NCBI GenBank assembly: GCA_956465555.1
Contig: OY101122.1
Location: forward strand, 1,747,001-1,811,000
Length of the DNA stretch: 64,000 bases
Direction of reading: 5' to 3'
Origin: Nitzschia sp. pyKryTriq1
Taxonomy: Eukaryota; Bacillariophyta; Bacillariophyceae; Bacillariales; Bacillariaceae
Position numbers and translations under genes: made by a program. The notes under the pieces are model-generated. The model worked only from the letters and a program-made list of their open reading frames with translations, was not told where the DNA came from and made no database searches. Positions 43,501 through 53,475 of the stretch are shown piece by piece. Numbering within the stretch: position 1 is the first letter of the stretch; each line of letters opens with the position of its first letter.

Positions 43501-44167
43501 GTTCCAACGGAACTAGAATGGCAAAGCATGGTACATTGTCGTTGCCGTGGCTTCCAACAAAACTGCGATTCAACGCATGAACCACCAACACCGCTAGGGG
43601 CAACCAGGGCCCTTCTGGAATCGCAACAACGATAGGAATGCCCGTGATCGTCGACGAAGAATCATTGTCCTGCTGCTCCATCGCATCGATATCATCATCC
43701 AGTTGTTCTTCCAGAAGAACCTTTCGGAGTCTGGCGACGGTCACTGCCGCCGTCACCAATAAATCTCGGTAGGTAACGCAGCATCGTGCTGATGTCGTGG
43801 TGCTGTCAAGTGGGTCTTTTGCGCCTATGGTATTGCTACGAGAATGCCACTTTTGGGGTTCCCAGTATACACAAGAAGTCTTTGATGGCATGGTAGTTTC
43901 CGTCGCTTCCTCTTCCTCGTCGACGACATGATTGCTGTTGTTGTTGCTCTTGGAACCAACCGCCAGCAGGGTCAGATCCTCCCACACCATGGCGGGACGA
44001 TGCATCCAAGGCGGCAACATCCCCATCGTCGTCGTCGTCGTCGTCGTCGTCATGGCGAAACAAGACTGAGACTGTCTATTCGAAACGCCCAGAGCTAATA
44101 TTGCAAACAAGAATACAACAACAACCTTTCGCTTTATTATTTTTGTCCCCTTCGCGGAAGGATGCAT
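40568..44167 (-). CDS. Adenylation-carrier-ankyrin protein with signal sequence (1199 aa)
   Basis: NRPS-like, single-module protein. Residues 1-40 carry a basic start then a hydrophobic run (VVVVFLFAILALGV) and QSQSCFAM: a signal peptide or anchor, with Phe placed as in a plastid presequence (uncertain). The adenylation domain spans roughly 50-800: YTSGTTGRPKG near 367, ATYGVTEACVY, YRTGDRG, LGRIGGEEGMVKVNGVRIELGEIE and PLSPTGKRDRRSLP with the A10 lysine. A carrier domain follows with LGGDSLAA; Ser841 is the phosphopantetheine site. The C-terminal 250 residues are ankyrin repeats (SPLHLACTQGDSRLVRELLSKGA; VLHAAARSGHSSILQYI). There is no condensation, reductase or thioesterase domain. Substrate cannot be read; AASDH-type proteins have the same A-carrier core but a different C-terminus. 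A Thr run is encoded by a GTC/GAC-type repeat at 44027-44052. Confidence 0.88.
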   Translation of the reverse strand: MHPSAKGTKIIKRKVVVVFLFAILALGVSNRQSQSCFAMTTTTTTTTMGMLPPWMHRPAMVWEDLTLLAVGSKSNNNSNHVVDEEEEATETTMPSKTSCVYWEPQKWHSRSNTIGAKDPLDSTTTSARCCVTYRDLLVTAAVTVARLRKVLLEEQLDDDIDAMEQQDNDSSSTITGIPIVVAIPEGPWLPLAVLVVHALNRSFVGSHGNDNVPCFAILVPLEPSEAMERNRRILQDIQPRLVLCVSPAGDEKNGRNSISKGDKDRIDELVASISSSKEKSASTSSCQVIDFASFVGESLALHTNLSPTTFVDDFFSSNNRPSSLVSGDESWSLQDWVAGAADFLDKKENGTAAAEPPPSMEQISHIVYTSGTTGRPKGCVSSIQSLQHYLKVKNEVYSIRPESTVLLASALSFDPCLSDILATFHAKAALALAPRSRLLNSLTHILQQLRVTHVLCTPTLWGMVEVESNASSIGGEHDDGPTRPPTYFPVLQVVALGGEPIPKLIRQRWARSHAADDQQGCHLFATYGVTEACVYQTAGEILLEDNQPMMSPSIGQYVGKPFRGLEIRICKEDNQESLLDVSAGETGEVVLSGAQLDALTGYWKRPELAFKFVPEQQSIGDDKTMRYNYRTGDRGIVDPADGTLRILGRIGGEEGMVKVNGVRIELGEIEAALVDNMMESSSVPIVVESCMVQVLQGNDDASTRSEVHAYCVLSERALSELGLARKKELPKSGLLITGGVLLTLLRARCTNALKAACIPNAFVLLPNLPLSPTGKRDRRSLPPLSDCTPIDRDQDQGILLRDYGRLGEFLADTICECLNLQKLQQEMMTTNVTLDMLGGDSLAATRIIRALYAYHHQVENTRYLGGDYGQFVGAFDVVNLIRASNLGDYVDMLERNNIGLDPQAAQEDKKENFRTQSPLADNASEDPPSKERPRNALYDSLLLATTKGQSSIAIALLHAGADPNYGNHGQRLGKISGGFFHRKYAFHSSPLHLACTQGDSRLVRELLSKGANCKSPDAASLFPLHLVASSMDALDSSPEEDARRLECVKYLLDAGTPIQMRDGNHQTVLHAAARSGHSSILQYIMTLWNKSGKQAEQAPQVRSNQLFFNWMDRWYRTPVHWAILNGRTDALRIALELGSTPIPFRPKVSKRTSVAMEYPMELCDRLYPPDCLDHSKREMGASMRILLQEAIARELASKS

Positions 44168-44780
44168 GGGACATTATTTGCGTGTGCGTCCAAAGGTTTA
44201 TAAGGAGTACATAGCTTCAGTACGAAACTATTGCTTTCTCGGCTTTGGTTAGTTGTTGATAGTGGAAATGGAACGGGGCATACAGGTAGCAACTAGCAAC
44301 TATCAGAAATCGGGAGAGATCGGGAGAGACAAGAGAAAGAACAAGAGTGGCTATAAACGTATTGCCGCGCAGCGTTGCTTTATTGTTGCTTGATTTTATT
44401 ACGAGTATTGCTACGACGACTCGTTCGACCGTCGTTTGAAGTTGTCGGACAGGGAAACACACGGACGGATCTCGCATTCGGATATTTACGGACAATAGAG
44501 ATCGGGATTGATGCGTGAACGAAGGAGGCGTTTCGTCTACCGGTACCTGGTACCTGGTACTGTACATGCATGCGCCATGTCCACGATCGATCGTCGATCT
44601 TTCCCCTCCAAATTGTACTGGTACTGTACTCGTACGGTACAAGTATGCGAGGAGTACATACAGAAAACAGTACCGGTAGTCTCCTCTCTACGATGTCGGT
44701 AGGACGACCATGAAATCTCTACCGCCGTACTCGTACAGTATGAATGAGACGATGACCGTGCAAACACCGGGGAGAGAAAG
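44168..44780. promoter_or_regulatory. Divergent promoter region with palindrome cluster
   Basis: 613 nt between the divergent ATGs of the adenylation-carrier gene and the RsmE-like gene. A dense GTAC/CCGG cluster occupies about 44537-44670 (CCGGTACCTGGTACCTGGTACTG and neighbours). No coding sequence supported. Confidence 0.5.
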
Positions 44781-46049
44781 ATGAACCACTGGATATTGTC
44801 ACTGAGCGGGGCCAGTGGTATGGGTCAAAGATCAAGACGATCCACCACACGGCTGCGTTCGTGCTCATTGGCTATACAAGCGCTTGCTTTCTCGTGCTGC
44901 ACTATTGCTGGCGGCCCGTTTACCAGCACTGCGAATACTAGTACTACTACCGGTAGTAGTAGTCTGGTCGAATCCTTCCAGCCTACCATTAATATTGCTT
45001 CCCGTCCTATCTGCCACGATCTCCTGCCCTCACGATGCAGGGTTCGCTGCTACTCTTCGACTTTTAGTACTGATGACGATCGATCGGCCGTGAACAATCT
45101 GCCTCGCCTTTACGTCGGTTCTTCTTCTCCGTCTTCGTCGACCCCCTTGACAAATCATGCCATTGTTCCTTTAGACGCCAACCAAGCCAACTATTTAAAT
45201 GTCATGCGAATCACCAGTCCAAAACGATGGGGTTCTTTGGCAGGAAATTTGAGGATTTTTAATGGTTCCGATGGCGAATGGCTAGCCAAGATCATCGTGG
45301 CAGACGGTGGTGTTGGAGGCGGTAATCCTTCTGCTTATGCTGCTGGAAGCAGCAAGAAGAAGAATACTCGACGTCGGGATCCAGCAGGCTCTGCAACAAC
45401 AGTAGTTGTGGAATGTATCGAACAGCTACGAAAACAACCGGAATCCTCTTCTGCCTCTTCAAGTATTATTCAACTGCACATGGGACGATTAAAAAAGCCA
45501 CGACGCAAATGGGTTCTGGAAAAAGCGACAGAACTGGGCGTGGATGACATCCATGTCGTCGACACCGAATTCTCATCCACGACCGATGCCTGGGAATATG
45601 ACAAACATTGGTTGCAGGTGGTAGAAGCCGCAGAACAGTGTGAACGAATGACCCTACCATTCTTGGGAGAGACCCCTGGCACTTGGGGCTCGCTCCTGGA
45701 TCGAATGGAAAAGAATGAGGAGGAGGAGGGAAATATTGATGAGCAGTGGCTCGTCTGTCGGGAACGAAGCCCGGAGAGTCTTCCGCTTTGGCAAACCCTT
45801 TCTTCTTCGTCGCGAGACGATCGCTCATCAGCTGCTAGGTCTACCTGCTATCATGTGTTGGTAGGTCCCGAGGGCGGATGGAGCCCCACTGAGCTCGTGA
45901 CTCTCGAGGACCTTCGACAGCGACGACCTGACAGAGTGCACTTTGTTTCTTTAGGGTCACTAGTGTTGAGGGCCGAGACGGCAGCCATTGCGGCTGTATC
46001 TGCCGTTGCACTGGCACGAGATGCGTCTTCTGTTTCTACGAACAATTAG
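44781..46049 (+). CDS. RsmE-type 16S rRNA m3U methyltransferase, organellar (422 aa)
   Basis: Methylates N3 of a conserved uridine in the decoding region of small-subunit rRNA in bacteria (U1498 in E. coli); a eukaryotic copy should act on plastid or mitochondrial ribosomes. SPOUT-fold motifs: KKPRRKWVLEKATELGV, EAAEQCERM, HVLVGPEGGWSPTEL and FVSLGSLVLRAETAAI, the last two forming the SAM knot. The first 100 residues are Ser/Thr/Arg-rich and presumably an organelle-targeting region, type undetermined. A low-complexity insertion (GGVGGGNPSAYAAGSSKKKNTRRR) interrupts the N-terminal PUA-like part. Start is the first ATG. Its stop is 58 nt from that of the convergent neighbour. Confidence 0.9.
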   Translation: MNHWILSLSGASGMGQRSRRSTTRLRSCSLAIQALAFSCCTIAGGPFTSTANTSTTTGSSSLVESFQPTINIASRPICHDLLPSRCRVRCYSSTFSTDDDRSAVNNLPRLYVGSSSPSSSTPLTNHAIVPLDANQANYLNVMRITSPKRWGSLAGNLRIFNGSDGEWLAKIIVADGGVGGGNPSAYAAGSSKKKNTRRRDPAGSATTVVVECIEQLRKQPESSSASSSIIQLHMGRLKKPRRKWVLEKATELGVDDIHVVDTEFSSTTDAWEYDKHWLQVVEAAEQCERMTLPFLGETPGTWGSLLDRMEKNEEEEGNIDEQWLVCRERSPESLPLWQTLSSSSRDDRSSAARSTCYHVLVGPEGGWSPTELVTLEDLRQRRPDRVHFVSLGSLVLRAETAAIAAVSAVALARDASSVSTNN

Positions 46050-46107
46050 TAGCGCTCAAGTACACATGCCTAGTAGTGCTAAGGAAATCTAAAATGTATT
46101 ACCACGT

Positions 46108-48826
46108 TTAGGCAATCTGGCGCCTCGTTTGTTCAAAATACACGAACTGATGGTCGCATCGTTTGGTCGTAAGAGGCGATGGTTCCGGGCCCAAAGGAGG
46201 TCGTGTGCTCGCAGGTCTGGGTGGAGGCAAATTCAAATCAAGTTTGCCAGGTGCAGGTCGTCGGCCTCTTTGCCCAGGTGGTGGTGGCGGCGGCGATGGT
46301 CGGGCAAGTTCATGGCGAGCAGGGCTTGGGGACGGTGAAGGCACCGAGTCAAGCCCAATAATGGTAAGGTCTTCTTCGTCAACACTACCCATCGTGCCAA
46401 GCATGTTGACGTGAGTAGGAATTAAATGGTCCCCATGCTTAAAGTATCCGCCGACGTTCAATGTCGAATTCAAGGATGGCTTGTTTAGTGGGACCGGTGG
46501 ACTTTGAGAACTTTCAATCGAACTGTCGTCGTCAAGATCAAAATCATCCTTGCTTTCCTCAATGACACCTGAGGCTTCCATGATAACAGGCAAAGAAGGC
46601 TTATCTAGAATGGATTGTCTCGATGCATTTTCCATCGCGATAGCGTAAGCTGGCGGTGGGGCTTCTTTGTCGGACATGCCTTGGCGAGTTGTGGTAGGCA
46701 GGAAGACACCTCTGGGAATGTCATCGTCATCAATGGATAACACTTCTAGTAACTCAAGAGGTGGATCGTCATAGGCTTCTTCATACTCGGCGTCATAGAT
46801 GTCGTTCGAAATTTGTGGGTCCTCGAACTGAGACGGGCCATGGCTTGATTCAATATTACCGACAATCGTGCAAGTCTCCACTCGTTCGTTTTTGGGGGAA
46901 GATCGCTCGATCATTGATGACCCTGAAGTGTAACCACCTGAAAATGCTGTAGTCGGGGTAGCCAAACGTTCAGTGCCCTCCTTCTTCAGTATGTCGTCAT
47001 CAACACACTGACTGCTGGCGCTTTTCAATGCGGCCACAAAACTTTGGTTCACTTTTAGTTTGATTCCTTGAAATATTGAGTGAAAGCTTTGGTCAATCTT
47101 GCTGGTGGCGCCATTGTATTGGCGGTTTTCTGACATGTCCACCTCTTCGTCCACCTCTTCGACACGTGCACTGTAGACATTTCCCAAAAAGTCAATGCTT
47201 TTAGGGCCTCGGCTTCCCGAGGGAGCCAGCTGCTTCTTGAGAAGCCAGCTATCACTTGCGGGCACAACTTCCAAATTATTGCTATCGTCCTCAATGATTT
47301 CTCGGCTGAGGTTGACCTCGATGTCATTTCCGTAGAGCTCACTGCTGCCCGAAGAAGACTGATTTGTTGTTGCGCTCCGAGCACGTTCCACAACAAAGTT
47401 CGAAAATGAATCACTGCTGCCCTCGTTGGCTTGTTCGATATCGGTATCTCCCGACAGAGTGAATGCACCCGCCTTTCCCGCTGCATCACCTCTCGATTCG
47501 TCGTCAGCTGTTAGAATGGTCTCTGCGCTGATATTTGCAGGTCTTTCCAACACCTCCACACCCTCTTCACCACACTTGATTTCGCCCATGTTTCCATGTT
47601 GTTCGCTGTCGACCGAACTGCCCTTTAAGGAGTCGTCCTGACGGTGGGCAGAAGAAACCGACAAGACCCCACGAAATAGCTGCAACCCGAGAAATTCCAA
47701 GAATCCCATTCGACACAATATCGAAGTGTACAGGGCTTGGTTCGCTAGAAGAGCCCCCAAGGTACACGCTTTTGCTATGTTTCCTCCCAAAATCCATATG
47801 GAGTAGTACACAATAGCCGACATGACGGCTCCTGTGGATTTCGCAAGCCCTCGAAGAAACGTATCTGTACTCGGAGAGACATCGCAGGTTAATTTGACCG
47901 GAAGCAGAGCAGCTGAAAGCAGGACAATGCAAATGGAGGCAGCCACGTGATCTATCAGCATCACAGGAGCGCATGCCACAATCGCCAGAACTTGGTCACG
48001 CTTCTCTCCATCCTGATGGAAATACAGTGAGCACACGTCGCGCATTTCTTCAATATCTTTCCTACCGGAATCACTTCGCCATAACCAAGACGTGAATTCC
48101 TTTTCCACCAGTACAGGGAATCGTGTGAATCCATACCAGAAGCTCAGAAGAAAAAATGAAAGAAGTAACCCAACACCTCCGACAACACCAATGTACCAAT
48201 CGTATTCATCGTCCAACATAAAGGATACCACACCTAGATTAAAAGAGAGAGACGCGATGTCAGGGCTGTTCGGCGAAGCGCATTCCTCGTTGCCAAGTGC
48301 TATGGGACTTACAAGCCGCGATTGTACCCCAGGTGAGAATCACCTCAGCAAAAGATAGGAACAAGTCGATTTTCGTTTTGAGGTACCAACTTCGGAAAAA
48401 TCCCACTCTGATCCGCCCGCAGCGAATAAGAGATCCTCGGGAAGTGTCTTGGCCTCCAATTCGTTCACTGAGAACAAAAGCATGCGGTAGGCCCACGATT
48501 CCGCCATCGTCATAGTAGTCTTTTCGAAATTTCCCAAATTTGCTTTCATAGACTTTCTTTGCTTCTCTAGGTGTCAGATAGTATCCCATCGCGCCCTTCT
48601 CCCCATCTCCTTTATCATTAGCCAAAGCGGTGTAGGCCTCGCCCACTCGGACAAAAATTCGAGACGCCTCGTCGTCATTTGGCTTATTCTCAGGATGATA
48701 CTTCCAGGCAAGAACCCTGTACGCTCGAGTGAGATCCTCGGTGGTAGCCAACCGACTACATCCTAGGACCTCGTGGTGGTCCTGGTATAAGAAAGTGGGC
48801 CCCGTTGTGGCTTCAAAACCGGCCAT
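46108..48826 (-). CDS. J-domain multi-span membrane protein with HPE in place of HPD, two exons (879 aa)
   Basis: Exons 48313-48826 and 46108-48233; the 79-nt intron (GTAAGT…ATCTAG) joins two open frames in phase and rebuilds a membrane span (FLSFAEVILTWGTIAACVVSF). J-domain at about residues 12-80: YQDHHEVLGCSRLATTEDL, AYRVLAWKYHPENKPND, FVRVGEAYTALAN. The invariant HPD is HPE (residues 44-46), so stimulation of Hsp70 is doubtful. Five or so hydrophobic spans follow (about 150-177, 184-207, and three around 235-330). The remainder is acidic and disordered, ending in a proline-rich stretch (RPSPPPPPPGQRGRRP). An in-frame ATG at 48895 would add 23 residues. Resembles ER J-proteins only in outline; function unknown. 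Confidence 0.78.
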
Positions 48827-49552
48827 GGTGAAAATGGTTGTTTTAATGGTGCAGTGGTGGGCAATGATGAACCATGGTGACAAGAAATCTTGCATATCCA
48901 GCTCGCTTTGAATTTCAATCGGAAAAGGCGCCAACCGATTCTTGTCAGAACTGTGACAGCCAACCTCACCATGGTTACATAGGAGCAAAAGTTGGCTGTC
49001 CGAATTTTACTCGGTCGGCCGGGCACCTATTCCTTATGTGTGATATCATGTGCTTGGAAGAGATCCTTTCTAATTACCGAAAATCATTGGTATAGATTCC
49101 GTTGAATCCCTTATTGCTAACTGTAAAATACCCGCATGCCGTCATTTCCATGCCAAAAAAATCGAATTTCATTCGAGCACGGCGGGCCACCACGCAACCA
49201 TAAGAACGTTCTCCGCCATTTTTATGGAGACTGCTATTCATTCTACCGGTACCGTACCGTACCGGTAGCTAATGAGTAGGAGCAACAAAGAGATCCCTCG
49301 CTATTGCTATTGCTATTGCTATTGCTACCATTACTGATTCTCTACTAGCTACGGTAGAGTGCTACGGTACTGTACTGGTACCGGTACGTACCCCAGGTGA
49401 GTTACCGTAGCACCGGAATTCTAGTTGTTGGGTGAAATACCTTGACAATAAAAAAATATCGGCCGTTGGTCTCATAGCGGTTGGACTTTATTAAAATTCT
49501 CTCTTTTATGATCCCTTTCAAGCGGGTATCTTTACATGTATTAGAGTAGTGG
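48827..49552. other. Intergenic with palindromes and a hexamer repeat
   Basis: Contains GTACCGTACCGTACCGGTA-type palindromes (about 49243-49268 and 49366-49392) and a CTATTG hexamer repeat of about 4.5 units at 49301-49327. No supported gene. Confidence 0.5.
49301..49327. repeat. CTATTG hexanucleotide repeat
   Basis: About 4.5 tandem copies of CTATTG. Confidence 0.85.
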
Positions 49553-51860
49553 CTAGCGTTTGCTTCTTGCTCCAAGGACAATCGATGCACCAAAACCGAT
49601 AACAGTCATTGCGCCAAGAGTCAAGAAGGCATCCCCCCATTTTCGGGAAGATTTCTCGGCCGGCAAGTCAATCGGTTTCGGAGAAATATCGAATCCCAAG
49701 GTTGGGTCCTCACGCTCGGACTCATTAGGAACAGCAATACAGCGTTCAAAGTTATCACCATGGACATCTTCACTTTTTGATGTCGTTCCCATCACATCCA
49801 TAGGCTCGGATGCCGCAACCTTGGTCCCAATTTCAGCAGATTTATCATCTTCTGTTTCAGGAGTTGTAGTGGGTTGAGGAACTACTAGAGGTGATGCGGC
49901 TTTCGATTCAGCTCCTTTATGCTTTGTGTGCCCACTCGAACCTCCGTCCTTCTTGGGAGATTCGATGTATTCGTGTTCAGGCAAGTCATAGATATCTCCT
50001 AGAAATTCAGTTTCTTCTTCATCTTCTTCGGATGGAACGGTCGCATGAACCGTAGACGAAGAATCAGAGCTTGCCACATGCATGATCGGTTCATCGTTTT
50101 CGAAAGGAAAGCCTGTGTCGTTCTCTTTCTCTTCGCTGTCTTCTGAGTTATCGTCCTTGGAACTTTTCGGTTCTTGTGGCTTGTCTTCGTTGGGACCTTT
50201 CGATTCTTGGGGCTTTTCGGTATGCACGGAGGGAGGCGTCGACAGCACTGTCGGTCGGGCGTTTCTATTATTGGCAACTGGCGCTGGCTGCATAATTTCG
50301 AACGGAGCGGTCGTGCGAGATCTCGGGAACGATGATGGAGTGTCAATTGCATCATCATCATCATCATCGGTGTCGAGAGCCGGATCAATGCTCTCGTCTT
50401 CTTTTGCTGACGTAAGGAGCTTGAAGGTCTCGACTCGAGTGAAGTCTACTGAAGCTGACATGTTGCTAGCATAGTCGTCCACTTCTGGAAGATCAAAGTC
50501 GATATCGATCATGTTTTCTTCTTCGTCGGCGCTGGTGTTTGCTTCTGTGTCCAACAAGAACTGATGGATTGAATTCTGTGCCTTGCGAAGCAGAGCTGGT
50601 ACATCGATCATATCCTTGGAGTCAAAATCGGGAGACTCGGTACTTGTCGACTCAGTATCAGAGACAGTCACATCGTCTCCATCTTCGGTGATCTCTCTTT
50701 CTTCGTCGACGTCATTGGACTCGGCAAGACCAAGTGATTCTTGGATGGGCGAAACCAGAGCAGGCACGTGGAGAATAGAGCGGCCGTTGCCTCCATTTCG
50801 AATCGAGGTCAGCGCCTGGCGGAATGTAGTAGCGGAATCAAACATCCACTGGTCCAGATTGTCCCGCAGACGCTCATAGATTTCTTCCTGCACACCCTTA
50901 TAGCGTGGCTTGGATGCGGGAACTACCGAAGATTCATTGTCTTCGTCAGCCGAAAAATTAGGCAGAAGGTCATCAACCGAGGACTCTTGTACGGCCTCCA
51001 ATAATTCTCGGCACATGGAGAAGAAATTACCGTCACCAAGGATGTTGATGAGATCCTCAAACCCAGCTGTTCCTGGACGAAGGTTGTAATTCAGCAAAGC
51101 CAGACTCAATACGAGCCCAACAACATTCGTTGAGCACATGGTCATCAAGGAGAGCCAAATGACAGTCCACGTGCCTTTGCCGCCTTTCAAGAATGGCGCC
51201 TGAATTTCATCGCTGTCATCTGAAGAAGAGGAAAGTGTAATTTCCATTTCGGTGATGAGATCATCCAACTCCCGATTACTTGAGTCCCACCTCTTGGCAC
51301 ATTCGAGGGACGACGACGGCGAAGCGCTCGAGTCCTCCTCCTCCTCCTTCTTGGCATTTTGCCAGAACGCTTCTGTGCTACGCAAGATGGCTTCCTTGGC
51401 GGCACGATAACGGCTCATAAAGGCAAATGCATCTTCTCGGCGACTTCTTTCGAATTCGTCTTCTTCTTCACGTTCCATCTTTGGGGGGATGCCATCTTTT
51501 TCGTTGAAGCCATGAATCAAATCCATAGCTTCCTGTCGGCGCTTCCTCTCTTGCTCAAAGAGCTCTCGTTGTCTCTGAAGGAAGATTGCCATTTCCTTGG
51601 GCGCCTCAGCATTGGATAAAAGCGAAGCTACAAATAGTTACATAACATGCGAAAGTAGTTTTAGCGATACGATTGATTGAAAGACGCCATTGCACCTCAA
51701 AGCCATAACGATACCCACCTTGAGTGTTGGCAAGACATTTCTTCCGTAGTGATGCTAACTCCTTCCTCCGTTCTTCTGCTTGACTACGATAGTCCATGAA
51801 TCGAATTATAGTCTCTGTACTGCTCATATCGGCAGAGGTTTCTTTCTTCATGATGTTCAT
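49553..51860 (-). CDS. Acidic coiled-coil protein with two membrane spans, two exons (738 aa)
   Basis: Exons 51719-51860 and 49553-51627. The intron (51628-51718, 91 nt) has a less usual GTGGGT donor and a TTTGTAG acceptor; the join reads SLRKKCLANTQASLLSNAEAP, in frame. The N-terminal 110 residues are a charged helix rich in R, E and K (QRQRELFEQERKRRQEAM). A hydrophobic span lies near residue 200 (WTVIWLSLMTMCSTNVVGLVLSLALL); the long middle is acidic and disordered (DTDDDDDDAIDT, SEEKENDTG). A second span is right at the C-terminus (DAFLTLGAMTVIGFGASIVLGARSKR), tail-anchor-like. No family recognised. Start ATG at 51860 gives MNIMKKETS; later in-frame ATGs are possible. Confidence 0.7.
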
Positions 51861-52530
51861 GGCTGGTTTAGACTTGAAAGTAAAATGTTCTGTTGTTTGC
51901 TTTAGCTCTTCTTTTTTTGTGACTTCGTGGACTGGTGGCAAGTGGCGAGAGCTTGTTGTCACCCGTCCAGAGTTTATCTATGCCCATTCGAAATATTTAG
52001 ATAATGATTGTTTATTATCGATCCTTTTCAGCGATGTATTTATTGATCTATAATTACCTTCATGAACGTTTGATTTTCTAATATTCGGGTCATATTACGC
52101 GAGCATGTGCATCTGAAATCACTATGTAATCGCAATTTGCGCGAGGCGGAGTTTCTTACGTGGAAGAATTACGTGTACTGGTACGGGCTGGTACGTACGC
52201 GTGACTGCCTCGGCGCACCGGGCACGAATAAAAGAATTATTTGGTGTTGAGCGAGCGAGCGCGCGCGTAGCAGGGCAGATAGACAGACGACGGACTGACT
52301 GACTCACTCACTCACTCACTCACTCACTCTATCAATCGAGACGCGACGACAGACTTGCCTCCACCCCCCAACCACACAAAACGCACTCCCGCCCTCCTCG
52401 CATCCCTCATCATCTTCATCTCGATCCTTGCTAGCTTGTTTCGGCCTTGGCCCACCTTCCTCTGCTCGCTGTTGCAATGGTGTACTGGTACCCCTAAAAG
52501 CAGAGAAAGAATTACAGTGTACTGATAACA
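51861..52530. promoter_or_regulatory. Divergent promoter region with ACTC repeat
   Basis: Between two divergent genes. Contains ACTG/ACTC tetranucleotide repeats at 52294-52329, GAGCGAGCGCGCGCG near 52250, and a GTACTGGTACGGGCTGGTACGTAC cluster at 52174-52200. No coding sequence seen. Confidence 0.5.
52294..52329. repeat. ACTG/ACTC tetranucleotide repeat
   Basis: About nine tandem tetramers, the first ACTG and the rest ACTC. Confidence 0.85.
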
Positions 52531-53469
52531 ATGATACCTAGCAGCATTAGCACCAACATTGGGCGTCGCTGTATTCGTAGAGTTTTTTTACGAGTTCAGC
52601 CCCAAGCAGTGTCGGTCGTTGCTGCCCGTTGCGGCGACGCAATCTTTCCACCACCCCATCAGGATCGACGACGATGGATGGCTGGGCATTCGAAATGGGC
52701 CAACATTCGGCATAAAAAAGGCGCCAAAGACAAGGTCCGAGCCGCCATTTTGGGCAAGGCCAGTCTCGGAATCATGGCCGCTTCTAAAGCTTGCAGTGGC
52801 GATCTATCGAATCTTCGACTGCAGTCGGCCATAGCGCATGCCAAATCTGTCCAGCTCCCCAGAGATCGGATTGAAGACGCAATTGCCAAAGGAACGAGCA
52901 AAGGATCAGGGGATGCAGATTTATTGAATTTACGATACGACGCCATGTTGAACGTGGGAGGCACCAAAGTGGCCTGTATTATCACAGCCTTATCCGACAA
53001 TCGCAATCGCACTGCCTCGAGCGTCCGGCATTTGGTCACCAAGGACGGGGCGGGAGAATTATTGTCCACGGACAGCTTGGCATATGTGTTTGATCATGTG
53101 GGTCAGATAACAGTGGGAAATGTCGAGGATGAAGATGCTTTGTTGGAGTGTGCTCTGGAGGCAGGCGCCTTGAATATGGAACCTGACGAGACTCTACTAG
53201 TAGCCAACGACGATGAAGACGATACTACTTCCACGATGACTGGGAAGCGGTTTTTAATAACGACCGAAGATACCGAATTATTTCAGGTGGTTACTTCTTT
53301 ACGTGATGCGGGATACAGTGTGGCGCAATTCGACCACCTGTATACTCTGCAGGACCAGGACCACGGAGGCGTGGAATTGTCGAGCGAAGGAGAAGACGCA
53401 CTCATCCAGTTTTTGGACAAGATGGACGAGAATGAAGATGTGACCAATGTATTTCACAATGCTATTTAG
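52531..53469 (+). CDS. TACO1: TACO1/YebC-family translational activator, organellar (312 aa)
   Basis: Member of the YebC/TACO1 family; bacterial members act on transcription or ribosome stalling and the mitochondrial one activates translation of COX1. The hallmark block MAGHSKWANIRHKKGAKDK begins at residue 50, preceded by an Arg-rich, acid-poor 49-residue leader (IGRRCIRRVFLRVQP) suited to mitochondrial import. Further family blocks: LPRDRIEDAIAKGT, ALSDNRNRTASSVRHLVTK, and the alternating domain 2/3 region ending in FLDKMDENEDVTNVFHN. The core length matches the family. A small acidic insertion (DDEDDTTST) is present. Stop codon is 6 nt from that of the convergent gene. Confidence 0.93.
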   Translation: MIPSSISTNIGRRCIRRVFLRVQPQAVSVVAARCGDAIFPPPHQDRRRWMAGHSKWANIRHKKGAKDKVRAAILGKASLGIMAASKACSGDLSNLRLQSAIAHAKSVQLPRDRIEDAIAKGTSKGSGDADLLNLRYDAMLNVGGTKVACIITALSDNRNRTASSVRHLVTKDGAGELLSTDSLAYVFDHVGQITVGNVEDEDALLECALEAGALNMEPDETLLVANDDEDDTTSTMTGKRFLITTEDTELFQVVTSLRDAGYSVAQFDHLYTLQDQDHGGVELSSEGEDALIQFLDKMDENEDVTNVFHNAI

Positions 53470-53475
53470 GCGGTC

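Noticed and set aside
44537-44670. Possible CRISPR-like or tandem array
   Set aside because: No regular repeat-spacer period; the words are short overlapping palindromes of variable spacing.
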